The notes beneath the pieces are model-generated. The model did not search any database, was not told the origin of the DNA, and worked only from the letters and a program-made list of their open reading frames with translations. Positions 1 through 10,200 of a DNA stretch of 21,825 bases are shown piece after piece. The stretch comes from Phoronis ovalis (Eukaryota > Phoronida > Phoronidae). A program made the position numbers and the translations under genes. Each line of letters starts with the position of its first letter. Position 1 is the stretch's first letter. The stretch is taken from positions 1 through 21,825 of the forward strand of contig JAOXYB010095493.1 in assembly GCA_028565635.1 (NCBI GenBank), given 5' to 3'.

Positions 1-705
1 CAAAATGCAATATAATGTAGTGGTTACGAATTACGAAACGCCTCCTAATTCTTTAAACAATCTACAATTTCTTACGAACATATTCTTACCACAACTGGCT
101 ACCAAAATTTCCACTGTCTGGTCCCGGAACTGGCCAAGTGCGTCCGGTACTTTTATAGTACTTGTATAGCATTGTCTTCCACCAGATGGCAGTCGGTGAG
201 AACGTCACGATAACAGAAGCTCTACCTGGTGGGAAAGAATGCTTTTATAACTAGTTTAAATTTATGTAACAACATCATAATCATCTTTGTATTTTCATAT
301 CAGCATTTTGTAACATTGTCTAACCAAGTTATCACCTCATTACGATTTTTGGCTCTTTGTATGGCAACTATTATACGGGCTATTTGATTATATCTGTTTG
401 AGTCTTCTTGCTTTGTTATTGCATGGGCACATTTCGAAAGTGGCAACTTAACTTCCTGATTACAATTTTAGTAATTATCGCAGCAAGATGGTAACGAAAT
501 AACATGAAGAAACATCACTAGCACATTTTTTTTAATTTGAGAATTGTCTCTCAAGCTGCCCCCGAGCTGCATGGTCAGATCAGAATAAGGAACTGTGTGC
601 GGCAAGAACATTTTATTAAACATGTATGATGTAGTATGTAGCCTCTACTCTAGGAGGTAGCTAGAAAGGTAGGCAAAAACTTGCACCTGCGACGGATTGT
701 GACAG
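1..705. other. 5' flank and probable promoter/5' UTR of the sorting nexin gene
   Basis: No exon is recognised here. The stretch is AT-rich apart from a GC-richer patch around 120-240 that holds a CTCF-like motif (listed separately). The transcription start of the plus-strand gene must lie in or before this region. No clear TATA box or initiator could be assigned. Short open frames on the minus strand here only mirror exon 1 and are not treated as genes. Confidence 0.5.
179..192 (+). promoter_or_regulatory. CTCF-like binding motif
   Basis: CCACCAGATGGCAG fits the core of the bilaterian CTCF consensus (CCASYAGRKGGCRS) at every position. It lies about 515 bases upstream of the sorting nexin start codon. 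CTCF is widespread in bilaterians, so a role as promoter-proximal insulator or architectural site is plausible. A 14-base match can arise by chance, and occupancy cannot be judged from sequence. Confidence 0.35.
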
Positions 706-865
706 ATGGCAGCTAAATTAAAGGCGTTCGATATAGACGACTGTCTGAGTGGTGATGGCGCTGACAGCGAGTTGAGCTTGCTCGAAGATGAAATACCCAG
801 ACTAAGTCGGTCTCTGGGAGGTAAACTTGCATTTTCAGAGGACAATAAAGAAAATGGAGATAGCG
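706..865 (+). CDS. SNX21: SNX20/21-like exon 1 (start codon, acidic N-terminus)
   Basis: Fifty-three codons plus one base, ending at GATAGCG followed by a GTGAGT donor (phase 1). The context GACAGATGG has G at +4. The peptide begins MAAKLKAFDIDDCLSGDGAD and is rich in Asp, Glu and Ser, with no domain. Its tail resembles the Ser-Arg-Leu-Ser-Gly and acidic segment of vertebrate SNX21. Confidence 0.85.
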
Positions 866-3790
866 GTGAGTTGCTTAAAATTTAGGACTGTTAGAATAAG
901 TCCTACGCGTAATCATAGGCCAAATATCTGACGTACTGGTCTTAACAATTTAGTTTCAGGTCAAAATTTATCATAATTTTAAATTTTTCCCGTAAAATGA
1001 AAATTTTCATTCACCTATAACTAGGATATATAAAACTTAATTAAGAGTTTCCTAGCCTATAGTATAATATTAATAAATGTTTATTTCAGACAAGTATCTA
1101 TGATGCATAGTATGGAAAAATAAATAAAATATTAAGTAACACAGAAAGAATATAAAAACATATATAAACACTATACAGTGTCACAATACTTATCAAAACA
1201 GGTGATACAATAAATATGCTTCGACACTACATACTTTGATGGTCATAATACTTTGTTGTTATCTAGTTCTGAAAAAGCTGAATATATGACCTGATTTGCT
1301 GTAGGGTCATTAGTTTCTCCGGGGGTTTCTCCAATCTCAGACTGATTGCACTTTGACTACTCTTTGCACACATGTAATAAAAACTATAAAATAAATATCC
1401 ATTGTTGTGTGATAGACCCAGGTGATAGATTTCATACAAATTTGTTGTCAAGGTTTGGGCAAACGGCTTCAACTTTATGTGAACAAAGTAACTGAAGACG
1501 GTTCAGAAAGTATACAGAAACACAAAATTGTGAGGAAGTTGATACTGATGATTAGTGTATTTAAAGTGCAACCACTCTGAGGTAGCAGAAACCCACAGAC
1601 CCTATGCAGGCTGCCATACTTCAAGGACAAGTTATTATCAAGTATAGAATTTACAAAACTACAAGATGTTTGAACAAGTCGGATAGTAAAAAATCAGTAA
1701 AATTAATGTAGGTGAAGTCACGGTTGCTTTGTATTTATTGTGTTAGAATTCATATCTGAACAAAGGTCGTGACAAAAAACGATTTATACTTTCTTCTTTT
1801 GATAATAACAAATGTAAGTCCAACGATTAATTGCTATGGAAATATTCATCATACTATGGGTAACTTTTTGTTAGATAGTGGACCTGTGATTAGGACTAAG
1901 TCTATCAGCTGGGCCTGGGATTTATCTCCGGCTGTCTGAGCTTACCATGTTTTTTCCTGAGTGTTGGTACAAAACAATTTTTTTTCAATAGCCAAATTGT
2001 TACAACACTGTATTTTGTGCTCATTGTTTATCTTTCAGTATTTGGTATAAGGACACAATTGATTTTCCCATCCACTTCTATAGTAATTTCATGTAACACA
2101 TCATTATAAAAATTTCCCAAACATTGCACGAAGAAATTACCTGTTAAGAACTGAAGATTATTATGTATACTTCTCCCAGTTAATTTTTCGTGCAGGCATG
2201 ACCACCAAATTTTTTTGCTATTCCATTATGTAGACTACACCCAGAAAAATGCAACTTAACAAATGACTAAATTCATAGCTTTGCGCTAGCTCTAATAATC
2301 CTACCAAATTTTGGTTTATTTTACTTTAAAAAGCTAATATTAGTTTCAATCTCTTGTACAGTGATTTCCACTTCAAACAGAAACAAAGCCAGCACCAAGG
2401 AGGAAAAAAGAAAAAATCATAAATTTGAGATTGACGGACTACTTCCAGCATGGCCAGCCTTTGCGCCACCACTGTGGTTACATCAATTGTAACCTTATGC
2501 CTCATGCAGTTCAACAGCAAAACTCTAGTCACATGTTTTATAAATCTATCGCAGTCACGTCTGATAACAGAAGAGTAAAAGTAGACACATCACAGCTACA
2601 TGACATGTGACAATTAAATTTTAATTAAAGAGAAGCATATTTTTTTCCTTATAGAAATTCGAAATAATATTTGTTCAAGACAACTTTATGAGAATAGCCC
2701 ACTTGTTGGTAGAGGGGCGGTGTTTGAAATATCTTCAGCTAAAGTTGTAAAACAAAGAAGAGACAAATATGTAGTAAGTGTCTTTGTTATATATGTTTAA
2801 AATATTCTAATCTTTGTATAAATAACAGATAGATTGTGTAATGTATAGTTATCAATATCATGCTGTTTCAACTTTTCTTCAGTTTGCATCATCAGTCTGT
2901 ATCTCTATTGCAACATAAAGTATGTACTTTGTTTGCTGGGTGATGTCATGCAATAGCAACTGATTTTACGTAATCATATAAGCTAGGTCACTCAAACGTA
3001 TTCAGAAATACAGTGCTCAGTTTCACAAAAAAGTTACCTGGCAGGATTGTCAATGTTGTTAATTTTCTTAACATAATCATAAATTTGGTCTTTTTAATTT
3101 TAACTGATTGTATTTTTTTCATTTCAGGCTTATGCAGTGGCAATTTCAAAACAGCCATATTTAATTTCACCACATAATACAATACAAAAGAGATATTCTG
3201 ATTTTGAAAAGTTAAATTCAGCTTTGTGTAAGACATATCCACATCTCATGAAAGACGTTTCATTTCCAAAGAAAATCATAAGTGGAAACTTTAAAAACGA
3301 AACTATTGCTCAGAGAAGTAGAGCGTTTGAACAGTATTTGACCCACGTTAATACATTGGAAGAGATTGTGCAATCTTTACCGTACCAAAACTTTTTCTTC
3401 AGAGAAGGCTTACAAAAGGCATTTAGCTTCCTCCATGAAAAAGAATACCATGCTAGTCTGGCTTTGCTGGAATCTGTTGTGCAAGTTCAAGAAAAAATCT
3501 TACCTCCTAGTCATCAAGACGTTGTCAAAACATTATGTGCAATAACTGCAATCTATAATGAACTAGATGAACACAGGAAATCTTTATATTATGGTGAAAT
3601 AGCTTTAAAATGCATTGGAACAGACGATTGTTGCAGGTATTTAGTTCCACTATTACAGCTGACAATCAGATCATGTTGGATGATTAAGAAAAACAAGGAA
3701 CATTTGGAAGCTCGATTGGCCGCCTTAAATTACAAATCTGAGGGAGTGTCAAAAAGGCATAGTTTGCTGGATTTAGTTTTAAAGCAATAA
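706..3790 (+). CDS. SNX21: PX-domain sorting nexin, SNX20/SNX21 family (complete, 3 exons)
   Basis: Coding exons are 706-865, 2655-2773 and 3128-3790 and give 313 residues (human SNX20 about 316, SNX21 about 373). The start is fixed by an in-frame TGA at 700-702 directly before ATG. Residues 1-53 are acidic and disordered, with an SNX21-like stretch ending in LSRSLGGKLAFSEDNKE. The PX domain spans about 74-186: FEISSAKVV strand, KRYSDF at 114-119 (Arg115 is the expected PI3P-binding arginine), proline loop SFPKK at 138-142, and RSRAFEQYL at 156-164. Residues 187-313 match the helical PX-associated (PXB, TPR-like) region unique to SNX20/21. In vertebrates these proteins bind endosomal phosphoinositides; SNX20 traffics PSGL-1. 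SNX20 and SNX21 are vertebrate paralogues, so this is best read as the single pre-duplication gene, and the symbol is approximate. Confidence 0.92.
866..2654 (+). other. Intron 1 of the sorting nexin gene
   Basis: A phase-1 intron of 1,789 bases, GTGAGT to TTATAG. It is AT-rich with no recognised exon. A 61-codon open frame at 2425-2610 has no family resemblance. A small inverted repeat GGTTACA/TGTAACC (2476-2482 and 2488-2494, 5-base loop) is the only structure noticed. Confidence 0.8.
2655..2773 (+). CDS. SNX21: SNX20/21-like exon 2 (start of PX domain)
   Basis: Acceptor TTATAG, donor GTAAGT; phase 1 to 0. It encodes residues 54-93. GRGAVFEISSAKVVKQRR and DKYV align with the first PX beta-strands of human SNX21 (LLFEVTSANVV, then KYVLYTLAVI). 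This exon lacks an ATG and is shorter than usual open-frame cut-offs, but it is required to complete the PX domain and joins both neighbours in frame. Confidence 0.88.
2774..3127 (+). other. Intron 2 of the sorting nexin gene
   Basis: A 354-base phase-0 intron, GTAAGT to TTTCATTTCAG with a good pyrimidine tract. Nothing else is seen in it. A minus-strand open frame overlapping its end is a shadow of exon 3. Confidence 0.85.
3128..3790 (+). CDS. SNX21: SNX20/21-like exon 3 (PX core, PXB/TPR region, stop)
   Basis: Begins AYAVAIS directly after the TTTCAG acceptor and runs 220 codons to TAA at 3788-3790. It carries the phosphoinositide-binding KRYSDF motif, the SFPKK loop and the highly conserved ETIAQRSRAFEQYL segment, then paired helices (for example HASLALLESVVQVQEKIL and HRKSLYYGEIALK) typical of the SNX20/21 PXB domain. 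Most of the protein lies in this one exon. Confidence 0.92.
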   Translation, partial: AYAVAISKQPYLISPHNTIQKRYSDFEKLNSALCKTYPHLMKDVSFPKKIISGNFKNETIAQRSRAFEQYLTHVNTLEEIVQSLPYQNFFFREGLQKAFSFLHEKEYHASLALLESVVQVQEKILPPSHQDVVKTLCAITAIYNELDEHRKSLYYGEIALKCIGTDDCCRYLVPLLQLTIRSCWMIKKNKEHLEARLAALNYKSEGVSKRHSLLDLVLKQ

Positions 3791-4330
3791 TGCAATTTAA
3801 GATAGAAGTTGAGATGAATCCATAAATACCAACATTACAAACAAAAAACAAAACATAAGACAACTGTGAGACATACTGGTATTACGTTCACTGTCCATCA
3901 TTTTTTTTGGTATAATCGAGGTTAATAATGGAGTGACCTTTGTTCTCAAAATGTTCCTCATGTAGAACATGGTGCTGCCCTGTCTTTATTCATGTAGATG
4001 TGTTTTGTTGAACTGGTGTCACATGGAATGAACAAATTGTTTAAATTTTATATCTGAAATCTGTATTACCTCTTTTTTAATTAACCTTACTTAGGTTTGT
4101 GTGTAGTGGATATTTGACAACTTGACGTGTTTCATGCTTTTTGAACAAGTTATTACCCTGGGCAAATGATCTTAAAGTTAGTTTGTTTTTTTTTACACTT
4201 GTTACATGTCTTTTATACTGTTACAGCGAAGTCTATGACAGTCCCAGTATTTAACTATTGGGAAGTAATTTGGAAACACCAATTTTCAAAACAGATTATC
4301 TTCACGATTTCAATAAAATGTGTAGAACTG
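3791..4330 (+). other. 3' UTR of the sorting nexin gene (inferred)
   Basis: Non-coding AT-rich sequence from the stop codon to just past the first AATAAA hexamer. The extent is inferred only from that hexamer. A 74-codon open frame at 4166-4390 has no recognisable similarity and is not called. Confidence 0.5.
4312..4317 (+). promoter_or_regulatory. Candidate polyadenylation signal AATAAA of the sorting nexin gene
   Basis: First canonical AATAAA downstream of the stop codon, followed within 30-40 bases by a T/G-containing stretch (TGTCCTGTATTG). This gives a 3' UTR of roughly 540 bases. A second AATAAA at 4692-4697 could be a distal alternative. Confidence 0.5.
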
Positions 4331-5589
4331 CATTCCACAAAATGTCCTGTATTGCCTTTAAAGATCAGTAGCTCAAGCTGGAGCTTGTAAACTCAACAAG
4401 CTCGAAATAAGCGACATCAATTAGAATGGTAATTTCTCACTTTCACCATGGTTTATGTCCATGGATATGGTGACAGATTTGAGGAAGGCATTTCCAAAAT
4501 TTGGTTTGTTATACCTGGTACTAGTAGTAGATATATGAAAACAATAATCCTTTAATAGCTTGTTATTATTATTATTTTTATTACTGTATGGATCACACTT
4601 ATTTTACAATATATATTAAGCAACGACAACAAAAATATTTATAACATGATTGCTACTTTCTTATAAAGCTTGCAACACAATTTTATGAGATAATAAACTT
4701 ATTTGTACTTTTTCACAAGTTAAGACCAGTTCCTTGCATCTCACTTCGTCAACTTTACATAAAAAGGCTTTAGTACCAGAAGACAAGTTTCAAACATTTT
4801 AACATTACTTTTCTTAGTACCAATGCTGATCTAGATACAGAATTTACCCCTTGTGAGCAGAGTAATTTAAACAAGTCGTATGCTGCTTAACTACCACGTA
4901 TAAACTATCTCAAAAATTTCCCTTCAGTATGAAACAAAATTTTTCATGCATCCATGTCATCATGACTTGTTTTAATTAGTACAATATCCAGGTAAGTCAA
5001 TGATTTGAGGATTATATAGCCGAAGTTATACGAGTGTCAGCAAAATATGCTACTTATTCCATTTGAGATCAATAGAAGACTGCTTCTAACTCTAATTTAT
5101 CTATCTCCAATAAATGTCATATATTAAACAGTGCACAAATTATGAATGTTTGGCATTTTTGTGTATTCACAAACATATGTACATAAAATATCTCGACTTG
5201 TGTAACACAGAAACAAAGATTGAGTACATTTACTTGCTGTATTCAAAACCGAAAGATAAACAAAACAGCAAGTTAACCATATATGTTCCTATTTTCTGAG
5301 CATTTATTACACAGCTTGCATCTCATATGTAGCATTCATACATTCTATAAGGTACCGAGTTTTCCAGTGATAACTCAGCCAGAGTGCTACTTGTTTTAAC
5401 AGTGACATGTGACATCGAACCTTGGCAACAGTGTACAAGTTGTAAGAACAACCTAGCTTTAGCTATCAGAAATGTTGCTGTCTAGTTTTGACAAGAGAAG
5501 CATCAGCATGCAAAATTGTTTACCCTTGTGGACATTGCTTGCTTTTTAATCTTAGACACACTATAATTACTTATTCAAAAATATGCTTG
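4331..5589. other. Intergenic region between the two converging genes
   Basis: AT-rich with no gene-like coding stretch on either strand. It contains a TTATTATTATT run near 4561-4580 and a short perfect inverted repeat CAAGCT-GG-AGCTTG at 4374-4387. Open frames here (for example 5114-5299) are low-complexity and unsupported. Confidence 0.6.
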
Positions 5590-6590
5590 TTTATTACAAT
5601 TAGGTTTTTTTCTCGACCTTTTTTCTACAGGGTGTGAGCATTTCAATCTAGAAATAGCTGGTGCCAGTGAAAATAGAATTAAAGCATACATAGTCAAGAA
5701 ATATCTCTGTTTTTCACCATTATCACAACTTTAGTTGCAGTTCTTGGAAAATTTCAACATGACCATGTGACAACACATTTAGTGTCCTTGACATATCTTG
5801 TATATAGCAGCAGTCTTTTAGGAAATTAGGAGTGTTCAGAACATGATAATTTCAGATAAAATGTATGCAAGTTAAAAAGTAGTTCCGATATCCTATTAGA
5901 TTGATTAGTTTATAAAATCTCATATAAACAGCATCTAGCTTATTTTATAGTTGTTTCCTAATATTTTCTAATATAATATAATATATATAAATGAGTACAC
6001 ACTTATTTACATAAATAACACGAATTAAATGCTTTAAGAAAAGAACACTTAAAATCTAAAACATGATCTGTCACTCTTTTAGCACCTCTAGTTAGATATT
6101 TTCATTTTGTTGATAATACAAGCCAAAGATGAACATTATGTCACCCAGTCCCATTATATTGACAACAGCGCCAATCATTAAAGCATTTCTTCACTTTGGG
6201 ATCTGGAACTTTTTTGTATAAGAAACGATGCAGTGCTACACAAAACTTTATCATGTCTAAGTCTACGTTTATGATGCGCTTAACTAAAGAGTTAAGATGA
6301 TGCCCTTCATTAGATAGCTTCGAGAAACCCATTCCAGATCTTTTTAAGGCTGAAACTTTTAGCTATCCAGGCTTGAACAGGTCCACAATCCCAAAGTTAC
6401 TAGTCAAGTAATATTCAACTTTAAACACGATAACTGTTTAAGTCACAGGCAAATAAGTAAAATATGTCTTTGCAGATCTGATTTCAGTAATTTCTTTTAA
6501 CATTATCGTTTAAGATTCCAGCATCATTTCAGTTTACACGGAGCACTGACCTATTAGTTTTTTTTATATAATTATAATCCTGTCAAATTA
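5590..6590 (-). other. 3' UTR of the MTSS gene (inferred)
   Basis: Runs from the MTSS stop codon to the first minus-strand AATAAA, seen as TTTATT at 5590-5595 on the plus strand. That implies a 3' UTR of about 1 kb. The hexamer is the only support for this boundary. A Pumilio-type element lies inside it, and an AT dinucleotide-rich patch sits near 5969-5990. Confidence 0.4.
6004..6011 (-). promoter_or_regulatory. Pumilio response element-like TGTAAATA
   Basis: On the minus strand this reads TGTAAATA, a perfect match to the UGUANAUA consensus bound by Pumilio proteins. It is immediately preceded by TTATTTA, an AU-rich pentamer context. It falls in the inferred MTSS 3' UTR about 580 bases past the stop. 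It is short, and AT-rich sequence makes chance matches fairly likely. Confidence 0.3.
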
Positions 6591-7207
6591 TCATGATATC
6601 TTTGGTGCAGACCTATCATTGCAAACTGCCTTCTTTAATGTTGCTCCACTTTGAATTTGTGAAAGCAGTGAGTTCCTGGATGGCTGAGGCCCAGTGTTAA
6701 TAACAGGTTTTTGTACAATCTTTTTGGTAGTGGGGCTAGGCAGCTTTTGTGGCCCACTAGCTGAATGTCCTCCAAACTGTGCGTTTAAGCTCTGAATAAA
6801 ATTTGCTCTAGAATTACCAATTCCTTTATTAACTGTTGATGGCACATTAGTATTCATAGCATTTGTAGCATGATAATGTTCACTTACAGAGTTTGAATCA
6901 ATAGTCCTTTGTTGCTTACAAGTATTTTCTGACACATGATTCTGATATTGTACATTTTCACCTGTTTTTCTTCCATTACTAGAAATCTTTTGTGGCGTAG
7001 CATATTCACTAGCTCTGCGATGATTTTGTGCATTAGATTGAGGGTCAGCATACTCAGACTTCTGTCCGACTGTAGAATTGGATCTTATTGGAACTTTAGG
7101 TGGCGCTACTCTTGTTGAAATTGATGAAGATCTTCGTACAGGTGGTGGTGGTTTAGATGCGGAATGTCTACGTATTGTGGCTACTCCAGAATGCACAACA
7201 GGGATAT
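6591..7207 (-). CDS. MTSS1: MTSS exon 15: GVATIRR motif, Pro/Ser-rich tail, WH2 domain, stop
   Basis: The acceptor TTCTATTGTAG precedes it, and a phase-1 join gives DIPVVHSGVATIRR. The first half contains SKPPPPVRRSSS, a likely SH3-binding stretch. The disordered middle is rich in Asn, Ser and Gln. The C-terminus has the WH2 signature LLSQIQSGATLKK then NDRSAP, matching the G-actin-binding end of vertebrate MTSS1 (GVKLKKTTTNDRSAPRFS). The stop is TGA at 6591-6593. This is the longest exon. Confidence 0.95.
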
Positions 7208-10200
7208 CTACAATAGAAATTACAACACATGGAACTGAAATATATTTATTATCACGGTGGTAAAATTTACAAAAAAAAAAATTGTTTGCTATGCTTTACT
7301 CATGCTTTCACTAAGCCATGCTGTTCCAGATCACAGAGCATACATATTTATACACTGTATTGACATAGACACCAAAACTGTGGTTAATACTGCACAAACA
7401 CAACTATGCATTATAACAATTAACTATAGCTTTCAGATGATCTCTTTATCAATCCACACTTCTGAACCAGGGTTCAGGTTCAATAACACTTGAATCAAAG
7501 GTAGAATCTTCTTTATAATATTCATGTACAGTTTTGACATTTGTAGAAACTCTGCATGCAATGTAAAAAAATTTTATGCAGCATAAAATTACTATGATGA
7601 AATAGTCTAAACCACCTTGTTTTGCAAAAACATGACTGTACTGAACTGATTCTTAATATATTCGTTTTAGATCTACATCAGTGGTATAGCATAGATTTAG
7701 TTACATGCAGGTAATAATGTTCGTGGTCCAGCAGCAGCCCAAGGTCAGATCAACTGGTCTTTTGTATTAAAATATGTAAAGCTTATATTTTGAAATCAAA
7801 CATTAAGAAACACGGTAAATATTTAAATGTTCGTTTCTTTGTACAATTTGTTGACTACAAATACATTTAAGTCTCTTAATATACGCAACCGTTCAATTAT
7901 AGTGATTCTGGTAAAACAGATAGCAAGTTTACATGGAAACATAAAGGTGAGAAACATTTAAATATTTAGTCTGCATAGAGACTAGCACAAAATGTGCCCA
8001 GCAACAAACCTGTAGTGCTAGCAGGTCGTCTAGACGAGGGTGCTGCAGTATAGCATCTACTTGCCTCACCACTGCTACGAGGCATAGTTGAATATTTATC
8101 AACTTGTGGTTCAGGCTCAGGCTCAGGCTCAATAAAACTTGAATCAAAGTCTGAAAATTGACATGGAAAACTAAAACAACAGAAACTTCATGCAAAGCAC
8201 ACACAATAGTTGCAAGCTTGCACATAAACAAAGCTAGCTGAATTTGTTGAATAAAATGATGGAAATAATGAAAAAATAAGACACTTGAGGAATCAAAATT
8301 ATTTCAAACGAATTCTTCAATTATATCAATGCAGATATAAGGATATAAAAGTTTAATTAGATTCCTATTTAAAGTGAATCATACAACATACAAAAACGAT
8401 AGCTTGAACAAAACAAAACTGAAAAGCATTATGCACAACATGCCACAATATCACCAGTCAACACATGAATCTGCAACAGTATAACCAACAGTGCAGTATC
8501 TAGTGTTTAGAGAAGAATTATAATAGATAATTTTGTTGCTGTAGCTAGACCTTCAGTCTCATCAGGTTGTTCATCAAAACTAACTATTTCTTACCGCCGG
8601 CAACAGAATCTTCGGAATTACTTGGGGTGCTGTTCATTGTACCATATCCACTGGAACACTGTAATGATGTACGGCTTGTACGACTGTTTGTGTCATACGA
8701 GTTCTCTAATGATGCCGTAGTGGCCTCCAATTCTCGAATAGCATCAGCAAGCTCACTTGATGTCGGAGCCTGGAAACAGAGATATAACAGTAAATGATAC
8801 AAACTACCACCAGCTGATGTTTCAGTTGTTAAAATTAGCTGCAATTGTGCATGAAATATACAAGCAGTGACATGACATACAGAGATATATATATCAAAAC
8901 TGTGACAGCTCTGCTTCTAATTGTACAAAATAATCCACATCTGTAACTGAATAATTGTGTACTACAGGCACTTGCACTATACCTTTGATTTTTTTTTAAC
9001 ATATCTGTATGTCAGAGAGTAGTTCTTGAGGGTTAACAGTAAGTACAATGCCTAGGACTAAATAAGCCAATTTATTATACAGTAGCTCTATTTCTTTAAA
9101 GCTTATGAAAAGCTTCACTACCCAGTCGTTATTGGATCTTAATTCAATCAAGCCGTGCATTTTACAATTAATACATTAAGGCAGCGAGCTCATCAGGCAC
9201 AATCTATTGCAACATTTACTGTAAAATTCTGGTCAAAGCTTGGAAGAGTTCAAGGAAAAACTAACATAGTAAAAGTATACAATTTTTGGATAGATAATAA
9301 CTAGAAGTTTACAAAACTTAAATTTCCCGTCTGACATGATTATGTAATCAGTAAGGTGGACATTTTGGGTAAAATCTTACGTTTTATAACAAAGCTGAAA
9401 CTTGGCCTAAGTTAACTTCAAATGGAAATCGCCAAAAGCTGGTATCATAGTTTAAAAGTTTAAGTTTCATTCAAAACTTACACATCAGTAAAGAACAAAG
9501 CAAAATTTCAAAAATATGAGACACTTTATAGCAGTTCTCTGTTGAAAGTTAATTTTGCAATGTTTCAGTTTTGTATCTACCTGTTGGACTTTTTTTTGAA
9601 GTTTGTACATTCAAAAAGGCAAGTTTTTACCAAAAACTTACTTTGCTGATTACAATCATGTGACTGACAACTAAGTAAAATAACACTTCATTTCCTTATG
9701 TTAATACCTTTCCCAAAATGTATACTTCATTAGCCTATCATTTAAACTCAAAGTGTGAATAACTAGCCACCTTAAACTCACTTAAAATCATGTACAATAT
9801 TATAAAATAACCGATTCCAATCCTTAAAGTACCAAAGAAAGCTATATAGAAACTGTTTAGTGAATTAATGCTTTTTGTGATTCATAACACATCACACAAT
9901 ACACAAGTTCCTTGTTCATCACCCACTAAGACATGATGGAAATATTTTAAATTTTGTAGACTGCATAGGCCTATTCACAATACCCGGTAAAGTGTCTGGA
10001 TAGCTTTTTTTGGTTCTTTGTAAAGACATACTTAGTACGGCATTACATACACCACAGAAACAAGCATAGGAGACACATCACAAAACATCCAGGCTCTGCC
10101 CTTACGTGTTCAATAAACCATGGCCACTCAATGATTAGATTATTATTGCAAGCATCACCAACAACTGAATCACTATCAATTGTACACAGCAATAAGGGTA

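Noticed and set aside
2425-2610. 61-codon plus-strand open frame in sorting nexin intron 1
   Set aside because: No domain or family resemblance; exons 1 and 2 already join in phase without it.
7711-7745. GC-richer patch with CAGCAGCAG-like sequence, possible extra MTSS exon
   Set aside because: On the minus strand an AG acceptor exists, but the frame in the required phase runs into TAA without a usable phase-1 donor, and the peptide resembles no MTSS segment.
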